A DNA stretch of 64,000 bases from Notamacropus eugenii (taxonomy: Eukaryota; Chordata; Mammalia; Diprotodontia; Macropodidae). Both the position numbers and the translations under genes were made by a program. The notes below the pieces were generated by a model. That model was not told the origin of the DNA, did not search any database, and was given only the letters and a program-made list of their open reading frames with translations. Below are positions 52,040 through 62,674 of the stretch, one piece after another (position 1 is the first letter of the stretch; the number at the start of each line of letters is the position of its first letter). Location of the stretch: assembly GCF_028372415.1 (NCBI RefSeq), contig NC_092879.1:98252857-98316856 (forward strand). The letters run 5' to 3'.

Positions 52040-52080
52040 GAAAGGACGAGAGAGCAGAATTTCTGCTTGTAAATCCCAAT
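52040..52080. repeat. Deletion junction in a B dimer
   Basis: 'gaaaggacgagagagcag' is joined directly to 'aatttctgcttgtaaatccc'. In complete dimers these are separated by about 460-500 bp containing the 'gaatggattgagaaag' and 'ttgaattggagagcac' landmarks. The unit is correspondingly short, which explains the 2805-bp gap between landmarks. Confidence 0.75.
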
Positions 52081-54300
52081 GCAGTGAGGGAGGTTCGATA
52101 CACTCAGTACACAGGGAGAGTTCACCAAATAGAACGTGAGAAAGTGGGTAGTGTGAAAAATAGACATACAGAAACTGGAGGGAAGGAGCTAGTGAGAGGC
52201 AGTTGAATGGAGATTGGCAGAAGGGGTGTTCTCTTAGGAAAAACTCCACAGTGAGAGATGACATGCAGGGATGACGATTCCAAAAATTAGGCATCAAGTA
52301 AGGGAAACTCTGAGTGGTGCAGGAATGCATCTATCCAGAGCAAGAACTCTAAGGTCATGAGGAGAAGCAGGGAGAGGAGGAAAGAGGAAGAAAATCAGAG
52401 AAGGAGGGGATGAGGATGAGTCCCTAGAATGAAAGAGAGACCCACACTCTGATACCTGAACTGACTGTCAAATGTTGAAAGGAAGGAATGCGTGTGTGGT
52501 GTGATATATATGTATGGGAAAAAAATGAAATTGAGGAGCACAAGGAAGTGAAGGAAACGTAGCGGATAGAGGGAAAAGGAATAAATGCTTGGTTATGTTT
52601 TGTGAAAGAGGGAGGGAGGGAGGGATGAATAAAGAGACCGCCACTGTGACATATGGATGGCTGTACCTTGAGTAATGTGAGATTACTGGGTGTTTAGATG
52701 TAGGGTGTGTGAGAACAATGCCTGTGCAGAACTGAGAGAACATGAAAGAATGGAAGAGAGAGCAGCATGTTGAGTGAGGGCTGGACCGTGAAAGTGAGCA
52801 ATGGGTGTTTGATGGAAAGACACTAAGGGAGTGAGAGGTGTAAGGAAAGAATGTTGTGTCCTGTGAGAGATTCATGGCTGGAGCCAGCTGCATGTTGTGG
52901 GGTGAATGACAGCAGAAGCCATAGCATTGAAGGATGAATAACTAGGACACGACAAAAGCTCCAAAAGTATGGAAGGTGAGATGGAGAGAGTGAAGGATGC
53001 AATGTTTGTAGAGAGCCATTGGTGGAGATGCATTCGAATGCAGAAAAGTAAACCCAATACATGTGTGAGTGATCCTAAAATCTGAATGGGAGTTGTATGC
53101 ATAGAGAAAGCCGAAGTCTGTGGGATGCATGAGTGCCCATACTGAAAAAGTGAGAGATGAGAAAGGAAAGGAAGAGAGAAAAGAATGCATTGAGAAAGCG
53201 TGATGAAGGTGAGGATGTGGGACGCCAAGGTCCTAAGGCTGGAGTGAAAGGAGAGACCCAAACTCTGATATGGAATGCATGGTCCAAGTTCGATACGGGA
53301 ACAAGAATGTATGTTAAGAGGCATGTTCTGTGAGAAGGTTGAATTGGAGAGCACTTAGGAAAGGAGGAAGGAGTGGTGAGACTGAATGAAACAGAAATAT
53401 TTGGAGAGAGTGTGACAGAAGGAGAAATGAATGCCACCTGAGACCTACAGAGTGAATGGGCATGAAAGGACATATTTCCCTAGGGGAGCCCAATGGATGC
53501 AAATAAGGAAAGAGGCCAGGAATGAGGAGAACAGCACAAAAGACTAAAAGGGATGGATGAAGGTGAAAGGGAGTGAATGAGGGATGGATGCAAGGAGAGA
53601 CCAAGGGAGTGAGAGGTATATGGAAAGGAAGTTGTTCTGAGTGAGCGATTTCTGCATGCAAATCCCAATGCAGTGAGGGAGGTTAGATACACTCAGTACA
53701 CAGGGAGAGTTCACCAAATGGCACAGGAGAAAGTGGATAGGGTGAAAAATAGACATACAGAAACTGGAGAGAAGGAGCCAGTGAGAGGCAGTTGAATGGA
53801 GATTGGCAGAAGGGGTGTTCTCTTCCTAGGAAAACCTCCACAGTTGGAGATGGCCTGCAGGGATGAGGACTGTAAAAATTAGACATCGAGTAAGGGAATC
53901 TCTGAGTGGTGCCTGAATGGATCTACCTAGGGCAAGAATGCTGAAGTTATGAGAAGTAGGGAGAGGAGAAAAGAGGAAGGATGTCAGAGAGAAAGAATTG
54001 AGAATGAGTGACAAGAATGAAAGGAGAGACCCATACTCTGATACTTGAAGTGACTGTCAAAGGGTGAAAGGAAAGAATGCATGAATGGTGTGATAGATAT
54101 GGTATGTCAAGGAACTGAGGAGCACAGTGAAATGAAGCAAAAGTGGGAGATGGAGGCAAAGCTGAATACTTGGTTAGGTTGTGTGAAAGAGGGAGGCAGG
54201 AATCGCTGATGAGACTCAAAGTCTGACAGATGGATGAATGTAGACACTTGAGCAGTGTGAGAGTAACGTGTGTTTAGATGTAGCGCGTGTGACAACAATG

Positions 54301-56961
54301 CATGTTGAGAATTAGAAAACATGAAAGAATGGAAGACAGAGCAGCATATTGAGTGAGGACTGGACCGTCAAAGTGGGAAGTGACAGATGGATGGAAAGGG
54401 AGACCAAGGTAGTGAGAGGTGTAATGAAAGAATGTCTTGTCCCCTGAGAGATTCATGGCTGGAGATAGGTGCATGTTGTAGTGTGAATGAAAGCAGAAGC
54501 CATAGCATTGAAGGATGAATACCTCAGGACTCAGGAAAATCCTCGAAAGCATGTAATTTGAGATATAGAGTCTGAAGCATGGAATGTTTCCAGAGAGTCA
54601 TTGTAGGAGATGTACGTGAGTGTACAGAAGTACAAGTCAGGTCTGAATACTTCAAAAAGAATCTAAGTGTCTTAGGTTTGGGTGAAGTAAAAAGTTGAAT
54701 TGGAGTTGTATGAAGAGAGAAAGCCCCATGCTGTGTGATGGATGAATCGTAGTACGGAGAACTTGAGAGATGAGCAGAGCAACCGAAAGTAAGTGATAGG
54801 AGAATGGATGGAGAAAGCTAGATAAAAGTGAGGATTTGAGACAGACAGGCCCAAAGATAGCAGTGAAAGGAGTGACCTAACATCTGGTTCTTGAAGGTGT
54901 AGTCAAATCTCAATTGGGGAAAAAGATGAATGCTAACAGGCTTGCAATGTGACAGGGATCCTTTGGGGATCATGGAGGAAATGAATAATGACTGGTGAGA
55001 TTGACTGAAACAGAATAATTTGAGAAACAGTGTAACAGAAGGAGAAATGAATGTTACTTGAGACCTATAGAGTGAATGGTTATGAAAGGACACATTTGCG
55101 TAGGGGAGCCCAATGGATGCAAAGAAGAGAAGAGGCCAGAAGTGAGTGGAACAGGACACAAGACTGAAAGAGTTGGATGAATGGAGAAAGGGAGTGAATG
55201 AGAGATGGATGGAAGAAGCGACCTAGAGAGTGAGAGGAAAGGGAGTAGTACTGAGTGAAATATTGGTATGTTCACATCCCAATAAAGTGAAGTAGGTATA
55301 ATAGCCGCAACAGGCATGGACAGTTGAGCATACTGATCAGGAAAGTAAGAAAGTGGATATGGTGAGACGCAGATATACAGTATTTAGAGAGAGGCAGCTG
55401 AATGGAGATTGGCAGAATGGATGTTCTCCTCCTAGGAAAAACTCCAGCGTGGATGAAGTTCTGCAGGAGTGATGACTGGGAGAATTAGGCATTGAGAAAG
55501 GGTACCTCTGAATGATGCATGAATGGATCTACCTAGAGCAAGGAAGCTGAATTCACAACGAGAAATAGGGAGAGAAGAATAGAATGACGAATCCCAGAGG
55601 CAAGGTGTGAGGATAAGTGACAAAAATGAAAGGAGAGACCCACACTCTGATTCTGAAGTCACTGTCCAGTCTTGAAAGGAAGGAATGCATGAATGTTGTG
55701 ATGTATATGGGATGAAATGGAACTTAGGAGCACTAGATAAGAAGAAAATGTGGGAGGTAGAGCCAAAGAGGAGAACTTGCTTAGACTAGGTGAGATAGGG
55801 GGGAAGGAATCCATGATGAGACCTAGACTGTGACAGATGTATAAATGTCATCACCTGACTAATGTGAGAGTAATGTGTGTTTCGATCTTTGGAGGCTCAG
55901 AACAAAACATATATAGAACTCAGAGAACAAGAAAGAATGGAATAGAGACCAGAACTTTCAGAGAAGGCTGAAGGGGGAAAATGGGAAATGAGAGATGGAT
56001 GGAAAGAAAGATGAAGAGAGTGAGAGGTGTAAGGAAAGTGTGTTGTACCGTGTAAAACATTCATGGCTGGTGTTAGCTGCACGTTGTGGTGTGAATGAAA
56101 ACAGAAGTCATAGCAGTGAAGGATGAATAACTGAGGACACAATAAAAGCCCCAAAATGATGTAAGGAGGGATGGAGAGAATGAAGTATGGAATGTTTCTG
56201 GAGAGCCACTGGGGGAAATACACATGCATGGAGAGAAGTACAAGCAAGTTTGGGTTTATAGAAAGCCCAGCTAAAGGGGTGATGGATGGGTGCCCTGCTT
56301 CCTGAGTGGAAGTAGTGTGCAGAAAGAAGCTAATTTCTGAATTATAAATGTGCAAATACACCTACCTACAGTGTGAACTTCAGGACTATGACATGAATGG
56401 GTGATTTAGACCTAAGCAATAAGAAAATTGTGCAGGTCTAGAACTCCCATGCCTGGATCAAACCCAAGAGACACTTAGGTTAGAAAGAGTTTCAATGGTC
56501 AAATGAAAGATGACTGGTAATAGGGGCTAAGAAAGTGAGTTATGTGAGGAGGGAAATGGGTCCGAACAGGTGATTTGTATGTGAAGATTCCTCCCCATCA
56601 AGCAGGTGAGCAGTGAAGGATGGGCTGTGGAGAAAAGAGACAAAGTCAGGAATTCAGGAAAGAAGATACATTGAAATGAAGATATCAAAGTTTGTGGCCA
56701 TATTGACAAAGAAATTTGGGTAGAGAAATCAACAAAATGAAGTCGATGTGCTTAGAAATCCTGCCAGTGGAGAAATGGCTTGTTATACTCAAGAAAAGAT
56801 TGAGAGCCCCATCCTTACATAAATCTGTCCTAGAATGGTGAATTATTCCTCAGTGGCTGAATGAATGAACAAAAATATACAGGTAGAGAATGAAGCTCTA
56901 GAGAAACAGGCAATGTTTGTTTGAGAGCGATATAGAAATACGAACAAAAGGTTGAATTAGA
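54301..56961. repeat. Right edge: diverged satellite units
   Basis: The landmarks persist ('gagagattcatggctgg' near 54445, 'attcatggctggtgttagct' near 56060, 'gtgagcagtgaaggatgggc' near 56608), but similarity to the core is much lower. Edge units share forms with the left-edge unit that the core lacks, such as 'ctgaggac' (10517, about 56130) instead of 'ctaggac', and 'ggagataggtgcatg' (10453, 54463) instead of 'ggagtcagctgcatg'. The type site near 55701 is again intermediate ('gatgtatatgggatgaaatg'). Confidence 0.8.
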
Positions 56962-57658
56962 AGTCAAGATTGCAGAACAGAGGGAGTATTTTTTTCCAAA
57001 CAACTTTTAACAAGTTGAGTCATATAATGGTGCAGCATAATGAACTAAAGGTCACTGTGAGACCTTTTCAATGCAGAAGGAAAGGCCTGTCACCCTGGGT
57101 TCTGGGTTAGCCCAGAGCACAGCATGGAAGCAACACCACCTGTGGGCCTTGAAGGCTGCACCTGTGGCAACATCAGTGGCAAGAGCAGTAACAACAGCAG
57201 CAACTGTTCTAGGAGCTCTCACTGCCCATACATGGTAAGGGGATAGGATAACTGGTCATAAGTATTTAATGATGACCCTTATGTAGGCATTGAGCCTAGA
57301 ACTTGGCACCATTTAGCAGCTCCACCAACCATTACTCAATTCCAAGTCACAGTTCCACGGTAGGAAGGAATGTTTGCCATCACAGGGAGTAGGAGCCCTG
57401 GTCACAGTTCCAGAGCAGAGAGAACACAAAGGTCCTATTTTTTGGTAACAGTTGCAGTGTGTAGAACAGAACACTAGCACATTCTATTAAAAAGAACAGG
57501 AGCCCTTGCTAAGTAAGGATCAGAAGGCAGACCAAGAGAACAGTGACCACCCCTCTCTCCCAACATCTCATCAACTTTAAAGCCCCCAAAAGTTACAGAC
57601 CCCCCACGACTAGCTTTGAAAACAGCATGGAGAAAAATCCTGATGCTTGGAACAACAA

Positions 57659-57684
57659 CACACACACACACACTCACACTCACC
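57659..57684. repeat. CA-rich microsatellite
   Basis: A short (CA)n run followed by 'ctcacactcac' within the L1 5'UTR remnant. Confidence 0.8.
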
Positions 57685-58947
57685 TTGTCCCAAGAATTTA
57701 GCAGAATTTAAGTCTAACATGGAGGTAAATGTAAAGAAGTTGACTGGAAAAATGGGCAAACAATAGAAAAAGAATCTGACCTTAAAAAGGTACCACAATA
57801 ACAAGGAAGCTCAAGACACAAACTCAGAAGACAATGGTATGAAAACATCTACAAGCAAAACTTCAAAAAAGTATGATTGGACACAAACCCAACAAGAATT
57901 CCCAGAAAAGGTAAAGAAAGAGATAAAAAAGCAAAATAAATTTTTTAACTCAAGTGAGAGCACTAGAGGAAAATTGTAGAAAGAAATGAGAGCAATGAAA
58001 GAAAAATATACAAAGAAAATTCATGGCTTGGAAAAAGAGGCACCAAAATACTGAAGAAAATAACTACTTAAAAAGCAGAATTGGCTAAATGGAAAAAGAG
58101 GTACAAAACATCACTGAAGAAAATAATTTTTTTAGATTAAAATTGGTCAAGTGGAAGCTTATAACACCACAAGTGATCAAAAGCAATAAAACAAAGTCAA
58201 AATAATGAAAAAACAGAAGAAAATGTGAGATATCTCTTCAGAATAACAGATGACATGGAAAAGAGATCAAGAAGAGATCATTTAAGAATTATTGTACTAC
58301 CTGAAATCTATGATCAGAACAAGAGCTTACACATCATATTTCAAGATATTATAAATTAAAACTGCCCACACTTTTGAAAACCAGAGGGCAGAATAGAAAT
58401 TGAAATAATCCATAGTTACCTCCTGAAAGAGATGTCAAAATGAAAATTCCCAGGAATAACAATCATATTCTAGAGCTCCTTAGTCAAGGAGAAAATGCTT
58501 TAAGCATCCAGAAAGACAAAATTAAATACCGTGGAGCCAAGGTCAGGATCCCATTAGATTTAGTAGCTACCAGGATAAAAGAGCAGAGGGCTTGTAATAT
58601 GATTTCCTAAAGACTAAGGAACTAAGATTACAACCAATAATAACCTACCCAGAAAAACTTCAAGAGAAAAAATAGGCACTTAAGAAAATTGAGGCTTCAC
58701 CAGCATTCTTGAAGAAATGACCAAAGCCAAATAGAAAAATCTGACATTCAAACAAAACACTCAAGAGAAGAACAGAAAGGTAAACATGAAAGACAAATCA
58801 TAAGGGAGTTAATAAGCTTAAACTATTTGCTGTCCTAGATGGGATGATGATACATGTAACTCCTAAGAACTTTATCATTATCAAGGCAGTTAGAAGGAAT
58901 CTCCGTAGAGAAAGGGCACAGGTATGAGTCTATTATGTTGGAATGAT

Positions 58948-58967
58948 CCCCCCCCCCCAAAAAAAAA
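58948..58967. repeat. C11-A9 homopolymer tract
   Basis: Eleven C followed by nine A inside the L1 inter-ORF part, where related L1 copies carry an A-rich run. The C run is unusual for this purine-rich neighbourhood. Confidence 0.85.
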
Positions 58968-59215
58968 GAATGGAAGGGTTAGAAACAGGGATGCATTGAG
59001 AGGAGAGGGAAGGAAGAGGAAGAATGGGGAAAATTATCTCACATAAAAGAGGTACACAAGAAATAGTATTTACAGTGAAGAAGAAATTGGTAGGGACTTG
59101 AACCTTACTCTCAAATGAACTGGTGCAAACAGAGAAGAACATATATACACACTCATTTGGGTATATAAATCTGTCTTACCCAACAGGCAGGCAGGAGGGG
59201 AAGGGACAAAGAGAT

Positions 59216-62200
59216 GGATATAGTGACCCAAAATATTAGAGGTGAACGAGAGTGGAAATCTAGATAATAGAATGGATGAAATCTAGATAGTAGAATGGAT
59301 AAATGGCAAGAGTCATGCAGTGGAGGAATTGAGAATTGGCAAGACAGAACTGAATGAACAATTAGACTGTCTTAGAGAAGGAGATGCCTAGACAATGAGA
59401 GATGAATGAATGGAAAGAATTCAGGACTGTAAAACTGATGGTTGAACAGACCAAGAAAAGCATAGAATGATGAATGGCTAGAACTAAAAGTTCAAGAATG
59501 AATGGAAGAGTGTAGAAGACACCGAGATGAATGAATGGAAAAACTAGAGAAATGGGAAACTGATGCTAAGAGAGACCAATAGATTGAGAGGTGTATGAAA
59601 AAAAGTGAAATTCATGGCTGGACATAAATGCATGGAGAGATATGTGTGAAAGGAGGAGCCTCAATCATTAAGGATGGATTGTGGTGGAAATACTGATAGG
59701 CAGTAAAAGATGAAAGGAGACATGTTGAGAAGAAAATATGGATGTGTGCAGAGATGACTGAAGGTGAGTGGAGAAATCAGAGCAGAGTGAGAGATGAATT
59801 GGTGTATTGAAGTCCAGAGGGAGAGGTACATATCTAGAAAAAACTAATCAGGAAGTAGTAGATGAATAGAGAAATAGACAAAGAGAGAAAAACAGATTGA
59901 GAAATACAGATAGGGAGATCTTGATGGTGGGTGACACTGACAAGAGGTTGAAAGGAGAGGCCCAGACTGGGATAGTTGAAGCAATATTCAAATCTAAATA
60001 GGAAGGAACAGATGAATAGTGAGAGCTATGCCATGTGAGGGGGCAAGGAAGAGAAGAGGTGAAAGATGGGTTTGATGTAACCAAAGAGCAATAGTTGGTT
60101 GGACCAGCTCAGAGAGGGAGAAATGAATGGATGGTAAGATGTAGACAATGAGAGATGAATGAATTGTGAGCATTGTGAGATTGGTGATTGCATAGATCTA
60201 CCAAGGCACGGAATGATGAATGTGGAAATTGAAAGACAAAAAAAGAATGTAAGAGCAACAAAGACAATAGGAGATGGATGAATGGATAAAATGGGAAAAT
60301 GAGAGATAGATCCTAAGGGAGTCCAACAGAGTGAGGGATTCATGCAAAGGGAGTTTTACTGGAAGATATATTCCTGGCTATAGATACCTGCATATTGAGG
60401 TATGTGGGAATGGAGAAACCTCACCAGTGAAGGATGGACAGCTGAGGAAACACAGATCAGCAGAAAAGAATGAAAGGACAGATTTTGAGGAGAATTATAT
60501 CTTTGCAGAGATCCAGACTATGAGAGATAGCAATGAAAAGCTAAATCGACAGAGTGACCACCTGAGTGAGAGATGGATGGGTAAACCAAAATCCCAAGGG
60601 AGAATTATGGGATTAGAGAAAACTAACCAGGAAGCAGTAGGTGAATGGTTAAAGAGAAATATACAAGGAGAGAAAAATTGATTGATAAAGGTAGATAGGG
60701 AGAGGGTGACAATGGTTGATACACAGGCACCAAAAAGGTGAATGGAGAGGCACAGGCTGTGATAGGTAAGGTGATAGTCAAATCTAACTAGGAGGAAATG
60801 GATGAATAGTAGAAGATATGAAATGCAAGACAACTGAATTGAGAATTAACAGGGAAAAGATAAATGAATGGTTAGATTTAGTGAAAGAGAAATGAATGGT
60901 TAAGACTTGTAGAAAATGAGACATAAATGGATGTCTAAGACTAGACACTGACAGATGAATGAATAGAGAGACAGAGAGGATTCACATTGCAAAATCCATG
61001 GTTGAACAGACCAAGAGAAGCATAGAATGGTGAAATGGCTACAACTCAAAATCCAGGAGAAATGGAAAAGTGTGAAAGACATCAAGAGATGAATTGGTAG
61101 AGAAAGTAGAAAAATAAAGAAAGGGTGGTGAGAGAGATTGAGATGCAAGAAAAGATTTGTACTAAGTGAGAGATTTCTGGCTGGAGATGCATATGTGAGT
61201 GAAAGGAGAAGCTTTTACTGTGAAGGACAAACAGCCGTGTAAATATAGATCGGCAGGAAAGGATGAAATGAGATATCTTGAGAAGGAGATATGGATAGAG
61301 AGATCCTGACAGTAAGTGAGGTAAATGGAGAAATCAACAAAATAAGGCTTGGATGCTTAGAAATCAGACCATATTAAAAGATGGATGATTGTATTGAATA
61401 AATGAGTGACAGTTATATGCTTAGAGAAACCTAATTTGGAAGGGATGGATGAATAGATGAACAGAGTTAGACAGGGAGAGAACAAAAGGCTTGAGGAAGA
61501 CAGGCAGGGAGAGGGTGACAGACAGGGCTATGGAGACGCTAACAAAGGAGTGAATGGACGCACCCACAATATGAGAGGTGAATGATAGTGAAATCAAGAT
61601 AGTAAGAAATAGATAACTGGCAAGAGTTATGCAGTGTGAGATGGACGAATTGAGAATTGGCAAGGCAGAGATGAATGGTTAGACTAGTGAAAGAGAAATG
61701 ATGGTTAAACTGTCTTAGAGAAAGTGACAGGAATGTGTGCCCAAGGCTGGACAGTGAGAGAGGGATGTATAATGCATGTGTGCAGAGGTGAATGTGTGCA
61801 GAGATGGATGTGTGTAGAGATGGGATGTGTGTAGAGAGGGAAGTGTGCAGAGGTGAATGTGTGCAGAGGTGGATGTGTGCAGAGGTGGATGTGTGCAGAG
61901 AATTCTGAATTATGAAACAGACCAAAAGAAGCCTACAATGATGAATGGCCAGAACTAAAAGGCCAGGTACAAATGGAAGAATATCAGAAATATCAAGAGA
62001 TAAATGGAGAAACTGGGAAAATAAGAGCTGGATGGTAAGAGATATCCAGAGTAAGAGATGTATGGAAAGAGAATTGTACTAAATGAGAGATTCCTTGGTG
62101 GAGATACGTACACAATAACGTGTGAAAAGAGAAACCTTGACAGTGAAGGATGGGCAGCAGTGGAAGGAGATGTGGATGTTTGCAGTGATCCAGACAGTGA

Positions 62201-62670
62201 GAGATGGGTGAATGGAGAAATTAACAGCGTGATCTTTGGAATGAAACATGAAAGGTGATTGATTGTAAAATCAAAATTGTACAAAATGGATGAATAACAA
62301 GAATTTAGCAATACAAGATGATTGAATTGAGAGCTGAAAAGGCTGAAATGAATGAATGGCTAGACGTAGCCATGGACAAATGGATTTTTAGGCTAACTGA
62401 AGGAAGAAGACATGAATGGATGGCAAGACCTAGACAGTGACAGATGGAGGAATACAGAAACACAAGTATGGAGACTATTGTGATTGGAAAAAGCTAGAGA
62501 GTAAAAAGTGACCCAGTATATTGATTTAGACAAGAAGAGATGAATGAATATAGCAAGGCCAAAATGCTGGGAGACTGGTGCTTGAAGAGACCTGAAGAGG
62601 CACAGAAGGAGGAATGGCTACATCTAAGCAGCAAGGAATGAAGAGGGAAAAGGATCTTGATAATAAAATA
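59216..62670. repeat. Right flank: old satellite units, 0.68-0.9 kb spacing
   Basis: The 'caatagattgagaggtgtat … ttcatggctgg' block near 59580 recurs near 60320, 61130 and 62040. 'aattgagaattggcaag' near 59327 recurs near 60837 (as 'aattgagaattaacagg'), 61648 and 62325. 'cagtgaaggatggacagctg' near 60428 recurs near 61218 and 62140. The order is the same as in the core half-unit. There is no 1.57-kb dimer pattern. The match between 59220-59400 and 61560-61720 shows that the L1 at 56.96-59.2 kb interrupted a continuous satellite. Confidence 0.75.
61778..61900. repeat. 16-bp minisatellite, about 7.7 copies
   Basis: Tandem copies of 'gtgtgcagaggtggat' with variants (gtgaat, gatggat, gtagag). It lies within an old satellite unit and is absent from the neighbouring units. 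Confidence 0.9.
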
Positions 62671-62674
62671 TGGA

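Larger units (their letters stand above)
9440..54300. repeat. Core satellite array, ~1.57-kb dimeric unit
   Basis: A landmark 'ttgaattggagagcac' (or a close variant) recurs at 10949, 12509, 14050, 15640, 17216, 18787, 20177, 21748, 23370, 24946, 26517, 27905, 29476, 31116, 32692, 34263, 35651, 37226, 38840, 40412, 41805, 43380, 44423, 45996, 47570, 49143, 50534 and 53339. Most spacings are 1571-1576 bp; exceptions are about 1390, 1610-1640, 1043 and 2805. Each unit has two related halves of about 760 and 810 bp: 'gagagacaccaagag … gattcatggctgg' in one matches 'gagagaccaaggg … gcgatttctgcatgc' in the other. All units are head to tail. By eye the plus strand is about 70-75% purine. I do not recognise the family and see no coding role. 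Confidence 0.95.
48603..54300. repeat. Right part of the core array
   Basis: Dimers start at 49143 (B', deletion junction near 49438, type site near 49691), 50534 (B, TA tract) and 53339 (A-like, type site near 54092 'gatagatatggtatgtcaag'). Between 50534 and 53339 lies one more B-type unit (type site near 52503) that has lost its landmark through a deletion near 52060. Units become more diverged toward 54 kb. Confidence 0.85.
56962..59215 (+). mobile_element. L1 fragment: 5' end, ORF1 remains, inter-ORF region
   Basis: It begins 'gtcaagattgcagaacagag', the usual L1 5' start ('aagatggcagagtgag' at 62686). 5'UTR words follow ('gccctggtcacagttccag'). ORF1 remains run from about 57.9 to 58.7 kb: a Lys/Glu/Asn-rich coiled-coil-like part, then RRDHLRIIVLPE (compare RRNNLRIIGIPE in L1 ORF1p), then ITYPEKLQ near the ORF1 C-terminus (compare ILYPAKLSF). 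The inter-ORF sequence continues to about 59215 ('aattatctcacataaaagag', 'gggtatataaatctgtctta'). Frames are broken by stops and shifts. ORF2 and the 3' end are missing. Satellite resumes immediately after. Confidence 0.7.

Noticed and set aside
53285-53300. Possible CENP-B box around 'gttcgatacgggaac'
   Set aside because: It has TTCG and CGGG, but the spacing and the central A of the box (NTTCGNNNNANNCGGGN) are not met. Other dimers have the same word with further changes.
9440-54300. The repeat as marsupial RSX-like X-inactivation RNA repeats
   Set aside because: RSX repeats, as I remember them, are short and GC-rich; this array has kilobase units and A/G-rich sequence. No splice or promoter signals support a transcript.
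9440-54300. CRISPR-like array of repeats and spacers
   Set aside because: Units are over 1 kb with no short repeat-spacer alternation, and the context is vertebrate.
9942-56709. Long minus-strand open frames (up to about 218 codons), many repeated in every satellite unit, rich in Ser, Leu, Phe, His and Pro
   Set aside because: They follow from the pyrimidine-rich strand having few stop codons. Several overlap in different frames at each place, frames shift between units with small indels, and none shows a known domain. There is no sign of coding selection.
56962-59215. The element at 57-59 kb as an endogenous retrovirus
   Set aside because: I see no terminal repeats or gag/pol-like motifs. 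The 5' start word and ORF1p-like RRDHLRIIVLPE and ITYPEKL words fit a LINE-1.
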